Source: Planctomycetaceae bacterium
GTDB taxonomy: Bacteria; Planctomycetota; Planctomycetia; Pirellulales; Pirellulaceae
Direction of reading: 5' to 3'
Length of the DNA: 61,404 nucleotides
Assembly: GCA_002726245.1 (NCBI GenBank)
Contig: PBSM01000353.1
Coordinates: forward strand, 1 to 61,404
The notes below the pieces were generated by a model. The model saw only the letters and a list, made by a program, of their open reading frames with translations. It did no database searches and was not told the origin of the DNA. Position 1 is the stretch's first letter. Each line of letters begins with the position of its first letter. Of the stretch, positions 40,446 through 49,337 are shown piece after piece. Position numbers and translations under genes: made by a program.

Positions 40446-40456
40446 TGGGTTAAAAG

Positions 40457-40933
40457 ATGCCGAACGAGTTTCGTGGTGAACTGCGTGCCGAAGATTCGCG
40501 ATTCGCGATTATCGTGTCGCGATATAACGACTCGATTACGTCGAAACTGTGTGATGGAGCTGTGGAGACGCTTCGCAAGCACAATGTTGCAGACGATCAT
40601 ATTGACGTTGTGTGGGTGCCCGGCGCGTGGGAGATCCCGCTCGTTGCCGATCGGCTGGCGAAGACCGGAGACTACGCGGCTGTGCTGTGCCTGGGGGCGG
40701 TGATTCGCGGCGAAACGACTCACGACCAGCACATTAATCGTCACGTCAGCATGAGTCTCGGCAAGACAAGCCTCGAAGCCGGGCTCCCAGTATTGTTCGG
40801 CGTTCTTACGTGCAATTCACTCGAGCAGGCGATCAATCGTTCCGGCGGGACGGTTGGCAACAAAGGTGTCGAATGCGCGGAGGCGGCTTTGGAGATGGTC
40901 AGCTTGTTGCGGCAGTTGCCCCCGGGCGACTAA
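40457..40933 (+). CDS. ribH: 6,7-dimethyl-8-ribityllumazine synthase
   Basis: Penultimate step of riboflavin synthesis. 158 residues, FAIIVSRYNDSITSKLCDGA, VVWVPGAWEIPLVADRL, and the phosphate/substrate loop LGAVIRGETTHDQHIN, all characteristic. VLTCNSLEQAINRSGGT gives the C-terminal motif. Capsid- or pentamer-forming type cannot be told. Other rib genes are not in the window. nusB lies downstream after a palindrome. Confidence 0.96.
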   Translation: MPNEFRGELRAEDSRFAIIVSRYNDSITSKLCDGAVETLRKHNVADDHIDVVWVPGAWEIPLVADRLAKTGDYAAVLCLGAVIRGETTHDQHINRHVSMSLGKTSLEAGLPVLFGVLTCNSLEQAINRSGGTVGNKGVECAEAALEMVSLLRQLPPGD

Positions 40934-41008
40934 CAACGTAGATTTCAGCACGTCAATCATCGTATGATGATAGGGCCACCGCACGCTTTCCTTCGCTGGA
41001 GTCCAAGG

Positions 41009-41090
41009 TTTGTTTAACCGCAAGCCGGAGGCGTGCGCTTCTGGCGAGAGCCGTGCGGACGCGCACGCCTCCGGCTTGCGGTTAAACAAA
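41009..41090. repeat. 30-bp-arm GTTTAAC palindrome before nusB
   Basis: TTTGTTTAACCGCAAGCCGG... perfect arms 41009-41038 and 41061-41090. Ends 13 nt before the nusB ATG, so the nusB ribosome-binding region is in or beside the stem. Confidence 0.9.
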
Positions 41091-41103
41091 GAAGCGAGCA
41101 CCG

Positions 41104-41529
41104 ATGCCACGCCGTAGCCGAGCCCGCGAAGTCGTTCTGCAACTCCTTTATCAGGACGACCTGAATCCCGCGCCCGATATCGAGGCGATCGAGAAGTTTC
41201 TGCGCGGACGACTTGCTGGTGACGAGGCGTTGATTGACTTTGCTCGCTCCTTACGGCAGGGCGTCCGCCGCAACCGTGAAGAACTGGATCAGTTGCTCGG
41301 CGAGCGAGCCAGGAACTGGAGCCTTGAACGGATGGCTGCGACCGATCGCAATATCTTGCGTCTCGGTGCTTTTGAGATCCTCTATACCGAAACGCCCGAT
41401 CGTGTCGCGATCAACGAAGCCGTCGAGTTGGCGAAACGCTACGGAGCGAAGCAGTCTTCGCAATTCGTCAATGGGATTCTCGACCGGTTGTTGCACGACG
41501 TCCGCTCTGAGGAGCAGGACGACACGTAG
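41104..41529 (+). CDS. nusB: Transcription antitermination factor NusB
   Basis: 141 residues. All-helical NusB fold: RRSRAREVVLQLLYQDDLNP at the N-terminus, then the C-terminal box RNWSLERMAATDRNILRLGAF...INEAVELAKRYGAKQSSQFVNGILDRLL. It binds the boxA RNA and S10 for rRNA antitermination. The ribH-nusB order is common in bacteria. Confidence 0.96.
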   Translation: MPRRSRAREVVLQLLYQDDLNPAPDIEAIEKFLRGRLAGDEALIDFARSLRQGVRRNREELDQLLGERARNWSLERMAATDRNILRLGAFEILYTETPDRVAINEAVELAKRYGAKQSSQFVNGILDRLLHDVRSEEQDDT

Positions 41530-41641
41530 GTTATGTGCCTTCCCCACCGAGACAAAATGGCGGGGAGGCGATAAACTACGCTCCAGGCGTCTGTTGTTCA
41601 CACCACGGTTTCTCTCGAATCAGTCTAGGCTTGGTCTTGTT

Positions 41642-42670
41642 ATGGGTTTGTTCGATCGTGTTACTGGAAAGTCGAGTGTCGATTCGAGCGAAGACGCAAC
41701 CAGCGACGCTCCTCCGAAAAGCGGCGACGCTCCGAAAAAGAAGGGGCTGTTCGCCCGCTTCCGCCAAGGTTTGCAGAAGACTGCCTCGGTTCTGAACACG
41801 GACATACGGGACCTCTTCAAGCAGGAAGGCCGGCTCCCGGACGATGAGTTTCTCGGCGAGTTATTCGCGATCTTGGTCAAATCTGACATGGGAGCAGGAC
41901 CGGCTGCGGAGATCCGTGATCAGATCAAGAATGACTTTCGAGGTCGCAAAGTTCAAATGGCGGAAGTGCTGCAAGTCATCAGCCGAAAGCTGCGCGAGCT
42001 GATGGCTCAACCGGAAGAACCGATTCAGTATGTGGAGAGCGGACCGACGGTTGTGCTGGTAGTTGGCGTCAACGGTTCCGGCAAGACAACGTCGATCGCT
42101 AAACTAGCGACCATGTTTCAGCAGCAAGGACGTACGGTCGTGCTTGGCGCGGGAGATACGTTCCGGGCCGCAGCCGTGCAGCAACTAACGATCTGGGCGG
42201 AACGGACGGGAGCCGAGATCGTTACTGGCAAACAAGGTACCGATCCGGCAAGCGTGGCGCATCAGGCCGTCACTCGCGCGATCGAGTCGAAGGTCGATGT
42301 ATGCGTGATCGACACGGCGGGGCGGCTGCAAACGCAAAACAGTTTGATGCAGGAATTGGGCAAGATCCGCCGCGTCATCAGCAAGCAGATCGAAGACGCG
42401 CCGCATGAAGTTCTGCTTGTACTGGATGCAACGGCTGGGCAAAACGGGATCAGTCAGGCGAAAGGCTTCTCTGACGCTGCGGGCTGTACGGGGATCGTGT
42501 TGGCGAAGTTGGACGGTACCGCAAAAGGTGGCGTCGTTGTCCCGATCCGTCAACAGTTCGAACTACCGGTGAAATACATCGGCGTCGGCGAGCAAGCGGA
42601 GGATTTGGCACTCTTTAACGCTGACGAGTTCGTTGACGCTTTGTTCGCCGAGGGCGATTCGAACGCCTGA
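41642..42670 (+). CDS. ftsY: Signal recognition particle receptor FtsY
   Basis: SRP receptor GTPase for co-translational membrane targeting. 342 residues from ATG 41642. A short acidic/Lys N-terminus precedes the NG domain: P-loop LVVGVNGSGKTTSIAKLATM, GDTFRAAAVQQLTIWAERTG, DTAGRLQTQNSLMQEL, and AKLDGTAKGGVVV. The TKLD motif reads AKLD. C-terminus GVGEQAEDLALFNADEFVDALF is as expected. The A domain is very short, as in many bacteria outside the Enterobacteria. Confidence 0.97.
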   Translation: MGLFDRVTGKSSVDSSEDATSDAPPKSGDAPKKKGLFARFRQGLQKTASVLNTDIRDLFKQEGRLPDDEFLGELFAILVKSDMGAGPAAEIRDQIKNDFRGRKVQMAEVLQVISRKLRELMAQPEEPIQYVESGPTVVLVVGVNGSGKTTSIAKLATMFQQQGRTVVLGAGDTFRAAAVQQLTIWAERTGAEIVTGKQGTDPASVAHQAVTRAIESKVDVCVIDTAGRLQTQNSLMQELGKIRRVISKQIEDAPHEVLLVLDATAGQNGISQAKGFSDAAGCTGIVLAKLDGTAKGGVVVPIRQQFELPVKYIGVGEQAEDLALFNADEFVDALFAEGDSNA

Positions 42671-42962
42671 TCTCGCAATCTCCGTGTCGCGCTGGACAGA
42701 GAGTCTTCGCAATCGTCAAAGTTTAAACTTGCTGCGTGTTCTTTGCACTTTCTGCGGTCTAAAACGATTCATTCTAGTGAACGCCGATGCGTTGGCAGGC
42801 CGAAGATACCCCAGACATGTTTCCGTAGCGCAAGCTCGGTGACCGGTCTTGTGGTAATGCCCCTTAGCGATCACATGTTGTTGAACACTACTGACCAAAA
42901 CTGTCAGTGGTCCTACCTACAAGCAAACACGCCTCCATTTCTAGGATTGGGAGTACAGGAAG

Positions 42963-44360
42963 ATGAAGTTCACGAATCTGGCACTTGCGGTGGCCCTCAC
43001 TTGTGGGCTCTTCGCGACGAGCACTCAGGCCCAGGAAGGGCTACGAGAAGCTGCCCTCACTTACAACTATTACGCACAAGACAATGCCGCACCGTCGCCC
43101 AGCGATCTTGCCGCGGTTGACTCCAGCGACATCACGTTCGTTGGCGATGTCAGCCAGAAGGACGGCAAAGGTGGCAGCAAAGATGGAAAGGGTGGCAAGG
43201 GATGTAACTCTTGCGATCCGTGGCGTATCTTCCCGACGATCGGGAACGGTTGGATCATCGATGGTTGGCTTAACGGTGGCGTTACCGTCAATGCGGACGA
43301 TCCAACTTCCAACTATAATGGCCCCACGACCTTCAACGATCGCAATGAAGTTCAAGCCAATCAGACCTACATGAGAATCGGTCGGGAAGCCGACAACGGA
43401 GGATGTGGTTTGGCCTGGGGTGGTCAAATCGACGTACTCTACGGTAGTGACTACATCTTCACCCAAGCCGTCGGCTTGGAGCTTGATGACGAAGGCGCCG
43501 ACAAGTGGAACGGTTTCCGTCATTACGGTGTGGCCCTGCCGCAAGCATACGTCGATGTCGCTTACAACGACTTGGCGCTGCGAATTGGTCACTTCTATAC
43601 CATCATGGGATACGAAGGTGTCAAAGCGACGAGCAACTTCTTCTACTCGCATGCCTACACCATGCAGTATGGCGAGCCGTTCACCCACACTGGCGGCATG
43701 TTCACCTACGACTTCAATGATAAGTGGATCCTGTACGGCGGTTTGGTCAACGGTTGGGACAAGTTCGACGCTGAATCGGACAAGCTCGCCTTCCTGGGTG
43801 GGGCGACCTACACGCCTTGCCATGAACAGTACACGATCACCGTGACGGTCATGACGGGTGACGAAGACGGCGCTGTTGTTAGAGCGGCAGCGCCGACCGA
43901 ACGCACCGGTTACAGCTTGGTCTTCGATTACACGGTGAACGATCGGATGAACTACGTGTTGCAGCACGACAACTTCTGGGATGAAGACGTTTTCGGAGCA
44001 GGTTTGGACGCCGAGTGGTACGGCATCAATCAGTACCTGTTCTACACCGTCAACGATTGCTGGAAGCTGGGCGCTCGATTCGAGTGGTTCCGCGACGACG
44101 ACGGCGTTCGCCTCAGCGGTGCGCCTCTTCGCGAATCACTTACCGGTGGTGCTCCGACGGGCGGTTTCCTGACTTCCGCCGCCGCCGCTGGCAACTACTA
44201 CAACTTCACGCTCGGTGCCAACTGGACACCCCGCACGAACCTGACGGTTCGCCCGGAAGCCCGTTTTGACTGGTCGGACGGAACCGCTGGTCGACCATTT
44301 GACGATCACACCAAGGATGCCCAGTTCACGGGAGCCATTGACGCGATCTTGGTCTTCTAA
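42963..44360 (+). CDS. Outer-membrane beta-barrel protein (BBP2-like porin)
   Basis: 465 residues. Signal peptide MKFTNLALAVALTCGLFATS with cleavage after AQA. A low-complexity Gly/Lys/Ser stretch with two Cys (GGKGCNSCDP) precedes a barrel built of alternating aromatic/polar strands: IIDGWLNGGVTVNA, YGVALPQAYVDVAYNDLALR, WILYGGLVNGWDKF, YSLVFDYTVNDRMNY, ending in a Phe (IDAILVF), as porins do. Resembles planctomycete BBP2 barrels (PF07642). Pore specificity is unknown. Followed by an intrinsic terminator. Confidence 0.88.
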   Translation: MKFTNLALAVALTCGLFATSTQAQEGLREAALTYNYYAQDNAAPSPSDLAAVDSSDITFVGDVSQKDGKGGSKDGKGGKGCNSCDPWRIFPTIGNGWIIDGWLNGGVTVNADDPTSNYNGPTTFNDRNEVQANQTYMRIGREADNGGCGLAWGGQIDVLYGSDYIFTQAVGLELDDEGADKWNGFRHYGVALPQAYVDVAYNDLALRIGHFYTIMGYEGVKATSNFFYSHAYTMQYGEPFTHTGGMFTYDFNDKWILYGGLVNGWDKFDAESDKLAFLGGATYTPCHEQYTITVTVMTGDEDGAVVRAAAPTERTGYSLVFDYTVNDRMNYVLQHDNFWDEDVFGAGLDAEWYGINQYLFYTVNDCWKLGARFEWFRDDDGVRLSGAPLRESLTGGAPTGGFLTSAAAAGNYYNFTLGANWTPRTNLTVRPEARFDWSDGTAGRPFDDHTKDAQFTGAIDAILVF

Positions 44361-44402
44361 GCATCGCATGCCGCACGAGACGGTTCGTCAGAGTTACTTC
44401 TC

Positions 44403-44438
44403 AAACGCCGCTTGTCGATTTCGGCAAGCGGCGTTTTT
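44403..44438 (+). terminator. Intrinsic terminator of the barrel gene
   Basis: Stem AAACGCCGCTTG/CAAGCGGCGTTT (44403-44414 with 44425-44436) followed by TTC and a T-rich tail. 12 bp, near-ideal. Confidence 0.9.
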
Positions 44439-44625
44439 CATTTCTTGACGACTGAACACCTTGACGTCAGCCAGATGCCTGTCGGCGCATCGCCGCATGC
44501 ACGTTCTTTGCGCAGGTGCCCACGAAGAAAGCCATTGAGACCGTTCGCCGAATTCTCCTAATCGCCTTGCCATCAGCGATTTAGGATTTGTGTCAATGTG
44601 GTCACCCGTCAACTCGCCCGCTTCA

Positions 44626-44641
44626 TTGGCACGAAGCTTGC
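44626..44641 (+). promoter_or_regulatory. Consensus sigma-54 (RpoN) promoter upstream of amt
   Basis: TTGGCACGAAGCTTGC matches the -24/-12 consensus TGGCACG-N4-TTGC exactly, with GG at 44628-44629 and GC at 44640-44641. Start would be near 44653, 86 nt before the amt ATG. RpoN control of ammonium transport fits established nitrogen regulation. A near-palindrome CCTAATCGC...GCGATTTAGG (about 44556-44586) upstream could be an activator site but does not match NtrC. Confidence 0.75.
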
Positions 44642-44738
44642 GTTCTGTTATCGGTTTGGTATCTGTGCGAAGACGTAAACGGCACCCGATTGTGTCGTGG
44701 GAACATTTCGAGATTCCTTCTGGAAAGGCAAGAAAGCG

Positions 44739-46205
44739 ATGAATTGGATTAGATGTTTGAGAGTGACCTCCGTCCTGTTGTTACTAGTTGGCTTGGTGAG
44801 CTACAACGCTTCGCAGTCGGCAGTAGCACAGGAAGCAGGCGCAGTGGCTGAAACCGAGGCTCCCGCCGAGCCCGCGGTAGAAGAGCCTGCTGTCGAACCA
44901 GAGCCTGCGGCTGCTGAAGAACCGGCTGTCGAGGAAGCAGAAGACGCGGCGGCCGGAATCGGTTACGCCTTGGACAATCTGATACTGTTCATTACGGCAG
45001 TTTTGGTGCTATTCATGCAAGCTGGCTTCGCCATGCTTGAGGCGGGGTTCAACTCGGCCAAGAACACCGTGAATATCCTGTTTAAGAACGTGATGGACTG
45101 CAGTTTGGGGATGCTTCTATTCTTTATCGTTGGCTTTGGATTGATGTATCCCAGCAGCTATGCCGGCAGTGATCCAAGTCCATACTTTGGATTCGGTGGC
45201 TTCGGAATCTACGAGGCAACGGCAGACCAGACGTTCAGCCCGCAGGTTGATTGGTTCTTCCAAGCCGTATTCTGTGCAACGGCCGCGACGATCGTCTCGG
45301 GAGCGGTTGCAGGCCGTACGAAGTTCGAAGGCTATCTCGCCTACAGCGCTGTCCTCACCGCACTGGTCTATCCCATCAGCGGGTATTGGAAATGGGGAGG
45401 AGGATGGCTCAACGAGTTGGGATTCCAAGATTTCGCCGGTTCCGCGGTTGTCCACGGGGTCGGTGGTTTTGCTGGTCTGGCGGGCGCGTTGATCCTGGGT
45501 CCGCGGTTGGGTCGCTTTTCGAAGGACGGCAAATCCATCCCGATGCCAGGTCACAACATGACGTTTGCTGCGTTGGGTGTCTTCATTCTGTGGGTTGGCT
45601 GGTACGGGTTTAATCCCGGCAGCCAACTGGCCTTCCAGAGCGTCAGCGATGCGGACGCAACCGTGCTGATCGCGACGAACACAACGCTCGCCGCAGCCGC
45701 AGGCGTGGTCGCAGCCACAATGCTGGGTTGGGTCCTGTTCAAGAAGCCCGATCTTTCGATGGGTCTCAACGGTGCACTCGCCGGTTTGGTCGGCATTACG
45801 GCTTGCTGTGACTGCATGACCAACTGGATGGCAATCGTGGTTGGCTTGGTGGCTGGCGTTTTGGTTGTGGGGGGGATCATCTTGCTCGACAAACTGAAGA
45901 TCGACGATCCAGTCGGCGCTTGGCCGGTGCATGGCTTGTGTGGCGTTTGGGGGTGTATGGCTATAGGCATCTTACCGAATGTTCACTTAGAATCCGGTGC
46001 AACCAGCTTCGTCACGCAGGCGATCGGTACTCTCGCGATTTGTGGTTGGTCGTTTGCCACGATGATCGGCCTGTTCGCCGCCCTAAAAGCGGTTGGCTGT
46101 TTGCGGGTAAGTGCAGAAGAAGAGCAAGCTGGGCTCGACGTTTCCGAGCACGGCATGCAGGCTTATCCAGGTATTGGCGGCTCGATGCCATCTCCTACCA
46201 CGTAA
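44739..46205 (+). CDS. amt: Ammonium transporter with signal peptide and AEP-rich extension
   Basis: 488 residues from ATG 44739 (SD GGAAAGG). After a signal peptide-like segment (SVLLLLVGLVSYNASQSAVA) comes an Ala/Glu/Pro-rich stretch of about 45 residues, then the Amt core: QAGFAMLEAGFNSAKNTVN, YPISGYWKWGGGWL, FAGSAVVHGVGGFAGLAGAL (His of the pore twin-His), LWVGWYGFNPGSQLAF, AGLVGITACCDC, and VGAWPVHGLCGVWG with the second His. Gate Phe and twin His are present. Transports NH4+/NH3 across the inner membrane. The P-II gene is 212 nt downstream. Confidence 0.93.
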   Translation: MNWIRCLRVTSVLLLLVGLVSYNASQSAVAQEAGAVAETEAPAEPAVEEPAVEPEPAAAEEPAVEEAEDAAAGIGYALDNLILFITAVLVLFMQAGFAMLEAGFNSAKNTVNILFKNVMDCSLGMLLFFIVGFGLMYPSSYAGSDPSPYFGFGGFGIYEATADQTFSPQVDWFFQAVFCATAATIVSGAVAGRTKFEGYLAYSAVLTALVYPISGYWKWGGGWLNELGFQDFAGSAVVHGVGGFAGLAGALILGPRLGRFSKDGKSIPMPGHNMTFAALGVFILWVGWYGFNPGSQLAFQSVSDADATVLIATNTTLAAAAGVVAATMLGWVLFKKPDLSMGLNGALAGLVGITACCDCMTNWMAIVVGLVAGVLVVGGIILLDKLKIDDPVGAWPVHGLCGVWGCMAIGILPNVHLESGATSFVTQAIGTLAICGWSFATMIGLFAALKAVGCLRVSAEEEQAGLDVSEHGMQAYPGIGGSMPSPTT

Positions 46206-46210
46206 CGAAA

Positions 46211-46246
46211 GGATCGCCACAGCGATCCCGTTCGCGCGGGTTTTTT
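46211..46246 (+). terminator. Terminator-like hairpins after amt
   Basis: GGATCGC-CACA-GCGATCC, then CCCG-TTCGCG-CGGG followed by six T's. Suggests partial termination between amt and the P-II gene. The final stem is short. Confidence 0.5.
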
Positions 46247-46357
46247 GTGGACGATGGATTCTTCGGCTCTTGCCTGAGCCAGAAGGAAGCCCCGCTGGCT
46301 CGGTTAAGCGTCCGCCTCGCTCAGCCGGGCCGGGGTTTTTTCTTGGATTGGTCATTA

Positions 46358-46412
46358 GTCACTTGTCATTGGTTAGGAGATCGTGTTATCAATGACAAGT
46401 GACAAGTGACTA
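46358..46412. repeat. GTCACTTGTCATTG palindrome abutting the P-II gene
   Basis: Arms GTCACTTGTCATTG (46358-46371) and CAATGACAAGTGAC (46390-46403) end a few nt before the ATG at 46418. Related in motif to the element before gltX. Confidence 0.8.
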
Positions 46413-46417
46413 ACATC

Positions 46418-46765
46418 ATGAAACTCATCATCGCCATCATCCAGCCAAACAAACTTGAAGCCGTGAAGGCGGCTCTGACCGAAGTCGAAGTCTTTCGCTT
46501 GACGGTCATGGACTGCCAGGGCTTCGGTCGTCAGAAGGGTCAGACCGAGGTCTATCGCGGTCACGAATTCACCGTCAATCTGTTGAGGAAAGTACAGCTT
46601 CAGATCGCTGTGAATGAAGACTTCGTCGAGCCAACGATCCAGGCGATTCTGAAGGCCGGTCGCAGTGGCGAGACGGGGGAGATCGGGGACGGGAAGATAT
46701 TTGTGTTACCGATGGACGACTGCGTCCGCATCCGTACCGGTGAACGTGGTGCTGACGCGATCTAA
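46418..46765 (+). CDS. P-II nitrogen regulator (GlnK/GlnB family)
   Basis: 115 residues. MKLIIAIIQPNKLEAVKAAL, then the T-loop GQTEVYRGHEFT, which keeps Tyr51 (uridylylation site) although the neighbouring RGAEY is changed to RGHEF, and C-terminal GKIFVLPMDDCVRIRTGERG, the B/C-loop signatures. Trimeric sensor of 2-oxoglutarate, ATP and ADP. Downstream of amt, so it probably gates that transporter (GlnK role). Gene name not assigned: glnB and glnK cannot be told apart. Confidence 0.93.
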   Translation: MKLIIAIIQPNKLEAVKAALTEVEVFRLTVMDCQGFGRQKGQTEVYRGHEFTVNLLRKVQLQIAVNEDFVEPTIQAILKAGRSGETGEIGDGKIFVLPMDDCVRIRTGERGADAI

Positions 46766-46787
46766 TGGCACGTAGCCACATCGCACA

Positions 46788-47786
46788 TTAAGCACCGAAG
46801 TACCAAGCCGCCCAAATCAGTGTGCAAGCAGCCACGGCTAAGCCGCCGAGCGCAGCCCACGAAACCTCTTTAGGATGCTGCGTCAGCCGTTGCGATAACG
46901 CACGTCGTCCCATGTCCACCGCATACGAAGCTGGTACGTCTTGCTCGTTGGCTTCGGCAGGGAATTCGTCGTTCAACAACCCTCGCAATACTCCTTGTGC
47001 GGCTCGCGCATTGACAGGCCGATCCTCGGGCAGCTTCGCCAGAAGACGCAGAAGGAGTTGCTCCATCGCTGGAGGAACATGTGGAAGGAATTGACGAAGC
47101 GGTCGTGGTGGCATGTTCAGATGTTGTTGAAAGAGCTGAGCGAAGTTGTCTCCCGAGAACGGTGGATGCCCCGCTAGCAGTTCGTACAAGAGCACTCCGA
47201 GCGAATACAGATCCGTCTGCCCGGTGATCGTACGGTCCCCGGTGATCTGCTCGGGGGACATGTAAGCGTGTGAGCCGACGGTGAGTCCTTGATTCGTGAT
47301 GTCGGCCTCGTGTGTATCGCGAGCAATTCCGAAGTCTACAAGTTTGAGGGTCCCGTCGTTGTCAAACAACAAGTTGGATGGCTTCAGATCGCGGTGGATG
47401 ACGCCGTGGTTATGGGCGTGCTGCAGCGCAGATGCGATTTGCTCGCCGCAGGTAGCCGCTTCGATCCAGGAAAACACCCCGCCGCGAGCTAGTTCATCCT
47501 TCAGTGACCCCGCGGTCAGCAGTTCCATCGCGAAGAAGAGTTGGCCATCGCTGCGCCCACCACCGTAATAACGGACGATATTGGGATGCGACAGCTTCTC
47601 GAGGATGAGCATCTCTCTCGCGAATCTCGCTTGAATCAACTCGTCGCTGGAAAGCGTAGGCAACAGAACCTTCAGGGCGACTTGCTGGTCGTTCGTCTTG
47701 TCGTGAGCATCATAGATCGTCCCTGCAGTACCCACTCCAAGGATGGGCCCGAGTTCAAATTCATCCAAGCTGCGTGCGACTGGCAA
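46788..47786 (-). CDS. Ser/Thr protein kinase with one C-terminal membrane segment
   Basis: 332 residues. Catalytic domain: FELGPILGVGTAGTIYDAHD glycine loop, VALKVL Lys, IHRDLKPSNLLFDNDG catalytic loop, LVDFGIARD metal site, GSHAYMSPEQ. All catalytic residues are present. The last 25 residues (SWAALGGLAVAACTLIWAAW) form a membrane anchor, placing the kinase on the cytoplasmic side. The start is TTG 47784-47786 with a strong AAGGAGG site. No extracellular sensor is visible. Convergent with P-II, 22 nt apart. Confidence 0.9.
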   Translation of the reverse strand: MPVARSLDEFELGPILGVGTAGTIYDAHDKTNDQQVALKVLLPTLSSDELIQARFAREMLILEKLSHPNIVRYYGGGRSDGQLFFAMELLTAGSLKDELARGGVFSWIEAATCGEQIASALQHAHNHGVIHRDLKPSNLLFDNDGTLKLVDFGIARDTHEADITNQGLTVGSHAYMSPEQITGDRTITGQTDLYSLGVLLYELLAGHPPFSGDNFAQLFQQHLNMPPRPLRQFLPHVPPAMEQLLLRLLAKLPEDRPVNARAAQGVLRGLLNDEFPAEANEQDVPASYAVDMGRRALSQRLTQHPKEVSWAALGGLAVAACTLIWAAWYFGA

Positions 47787-47920
47787 AACAAGCCTCCTTG
47801 GGCACTATTCTTCGCGAAACTCACTCGCTTCGCAACTGAGATTCCCAGATACCGTGTTGCCTAGCCGCCGAGGCAGTGGGAGACTAATCGGCTGCGATCC
47901 AACACCGTGAGCTGAGCACT

Positions 47921-49174
47921 ATGTACGAACGAATCTTACTGTGTCTGTTGACTTGCCTCGCTTGCACACCGCTCGCAGAGGCTGCGGAGCCGACGCTTGG
48001 TTATCAAGCCAACGTCCAGGTCACGGGGCCGACCCGAATTGATTGGGTCTTCACCGTGGCGAACCAGAGCCCAGTCAAGCCTCCAGCCGATTGGCTTCGC
48101 GACTATGATTCCGCGGCGCAAACGTATGAGTTGTTCGTGCCTCGGAGCTATCGAGCTGGTCAAGGAGCGGCATTGATGCTCTTCATTTCGCCGGGTGATC
48201 GCGGGGCGGGATACGACCAGTGGAAGCAAGTTTGTACGCGACATGGACTTCTCTTCGCCAGTCCGCACAACGCCGGAAACCGTTGTCCAACGGAACAGCG
48301 GGTGCGAATCGTGTTGGATGTCCTCGACGATATCCGCCGCAGTTACGACATCGATCCGGATCGGACTTACATCGGTGGCTTTTCCGGCGGCGGGAGAATC
48401 GCTTGTTCCATCGGCTTTGCGCTGCCCGAGTACTTTGGAGGCGTCGTCCCCGTTTGTGCCGGTGGCGACTTACGCGACGAATCGTGGTTGCGCCATCGTG
48501 TTATCGACCGGCTGAGCGTTGCTCATCTGACTGGCGAATCAGACTTCAACCGAGGCGAAGTGGAACGCCTTCGCGGGCCGTTGCTCAAGAATGTCGGTGT
48601 GCGAAGCCGCGTTTGGGTTGCTCCGAAACTCGGGCACGGGATTCCGTCCGCGAAATCACTCGACGAAGCGTTTCTCTGGCTAGAGGAGGCCCGTGGCGAG
48701 CGAGTGGCAGTTGCAATGCGATTTCCGGCGAGTCGGGCCAGCCGTTCCGAGGGCCTCACGCGCGAAGGGCAAGCCGCGAGTCTGCTGGCAGAAGCGAAAC
48801 GCCGGGTCGAATCGAAGGAAACCCGCTACTCAGGGCTCATGCAAATGAAGGGCATTCTCACACGTTGGCCGAACCTGGCCGCTGCGCGGGAGGCGCGAAG
48901 CATCTTGCTCAGCTATGAGCAAGGCGACGATCGCTCGTGGGCAGCCGAAGATATTGTCGAGCAGAGGCGTTTCTTGATCGCGAGGGCGCGGGCCATCGAT
49001 GCTTACGCGAGCGGGCCCTTGCCGAGGCAGTACGACCGGCAGCGCGCTGACATGGTCAAGGCAGCGATCAACCTTTGGAAGACCGTTCTGAACGACGGGC
49101 AAGATGCCGACGCCGTGGCTGAAGCTCGTAAACGGCTGCCTGAGTTGGAGAAGATCCTCGACGGCCAGCCTTGA
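47921..49174 (+). CDS. Exported alpha/beta-hydrolase (PHB-depolymerase/esterase-like)
   Basis: 417 residues. N-terminal signal peptide (ILLCLLTCLACTPLAEAA). Hydrolase core: QTYELFVPRSYRAGQG, RHGLLFASPHNAGN, nucleophile elbow YIGGFSGGGRIACSIGFAL (GxSxG as GFSGG), and LGHGIP with the catalytic His. The final 130 residues form a helical, TPR-like extension (GQAASLLAEAKRRVESKETR). Resembles planctomycete esterases annotated near feruloyl esterase/LpqC; substrate unknown. Confidence 0.85.
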   Translation: MYERILLCLLTCLACTPLAEAAEPTLGYQANVQVTGPTRIDWVFTVANQSPVKPPADWLRDYDSAAQTYELFVPRSYRAGQGAALMLFISPGDRGAGYDQWKQVCTRHGLLFASPHNAGNRCPTEQRVRIVLDVLDDIRRSYDIDPDRTYIGGFSGGGRIACSIGFALPEYFGGVVPVCAGGDLRDESWLRHRVIDRLSVAHLTGESDFNRGEVERLRGPLLKNVGVRSRVWVAPKLGHGIPSAKSLDEAFLWLEEARGERVAVAMRFPASRASRSEGLTREGQAASLLAEAKRRVESKETRYSGLMQMKGILTRWPNLAAAREARSILLSYEQGDDRSWAAEDIVEQRRFLIARARAIDAYASGPLPRQYDRQRADMVKAAINLWKTVLNDGQDADAVAEARKRLPELEKILDGQP

Positions 49175-49337
49175 TTGCAGCACATTCTCCGCAGCCGCCG
49201 AACCTGCTTCACTGTCGCACGTCTCTCCAAGACGTGAATTGACGACTCGGAGAGTCGTCAAACTTTCCCGCATTCCCATGCTGGGCGTCTCGGCGTAGAA
49301 TCGCGGATTCGAGTTTATCCGAGGACAGAGGACTGCG

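Noticed and set aside
42655..42690. GATTCGAAC near the end of ftsY, resembling a tRNA T-loop
   Set aside because: No cloverleaf can be built around it and it overlaps the ftsY coding end.
43041..43967. 308-codon minus-strand ORF over the barrel gene
   Set aside because: Antisense to a protein with a clear signal peptide and barrel strands.
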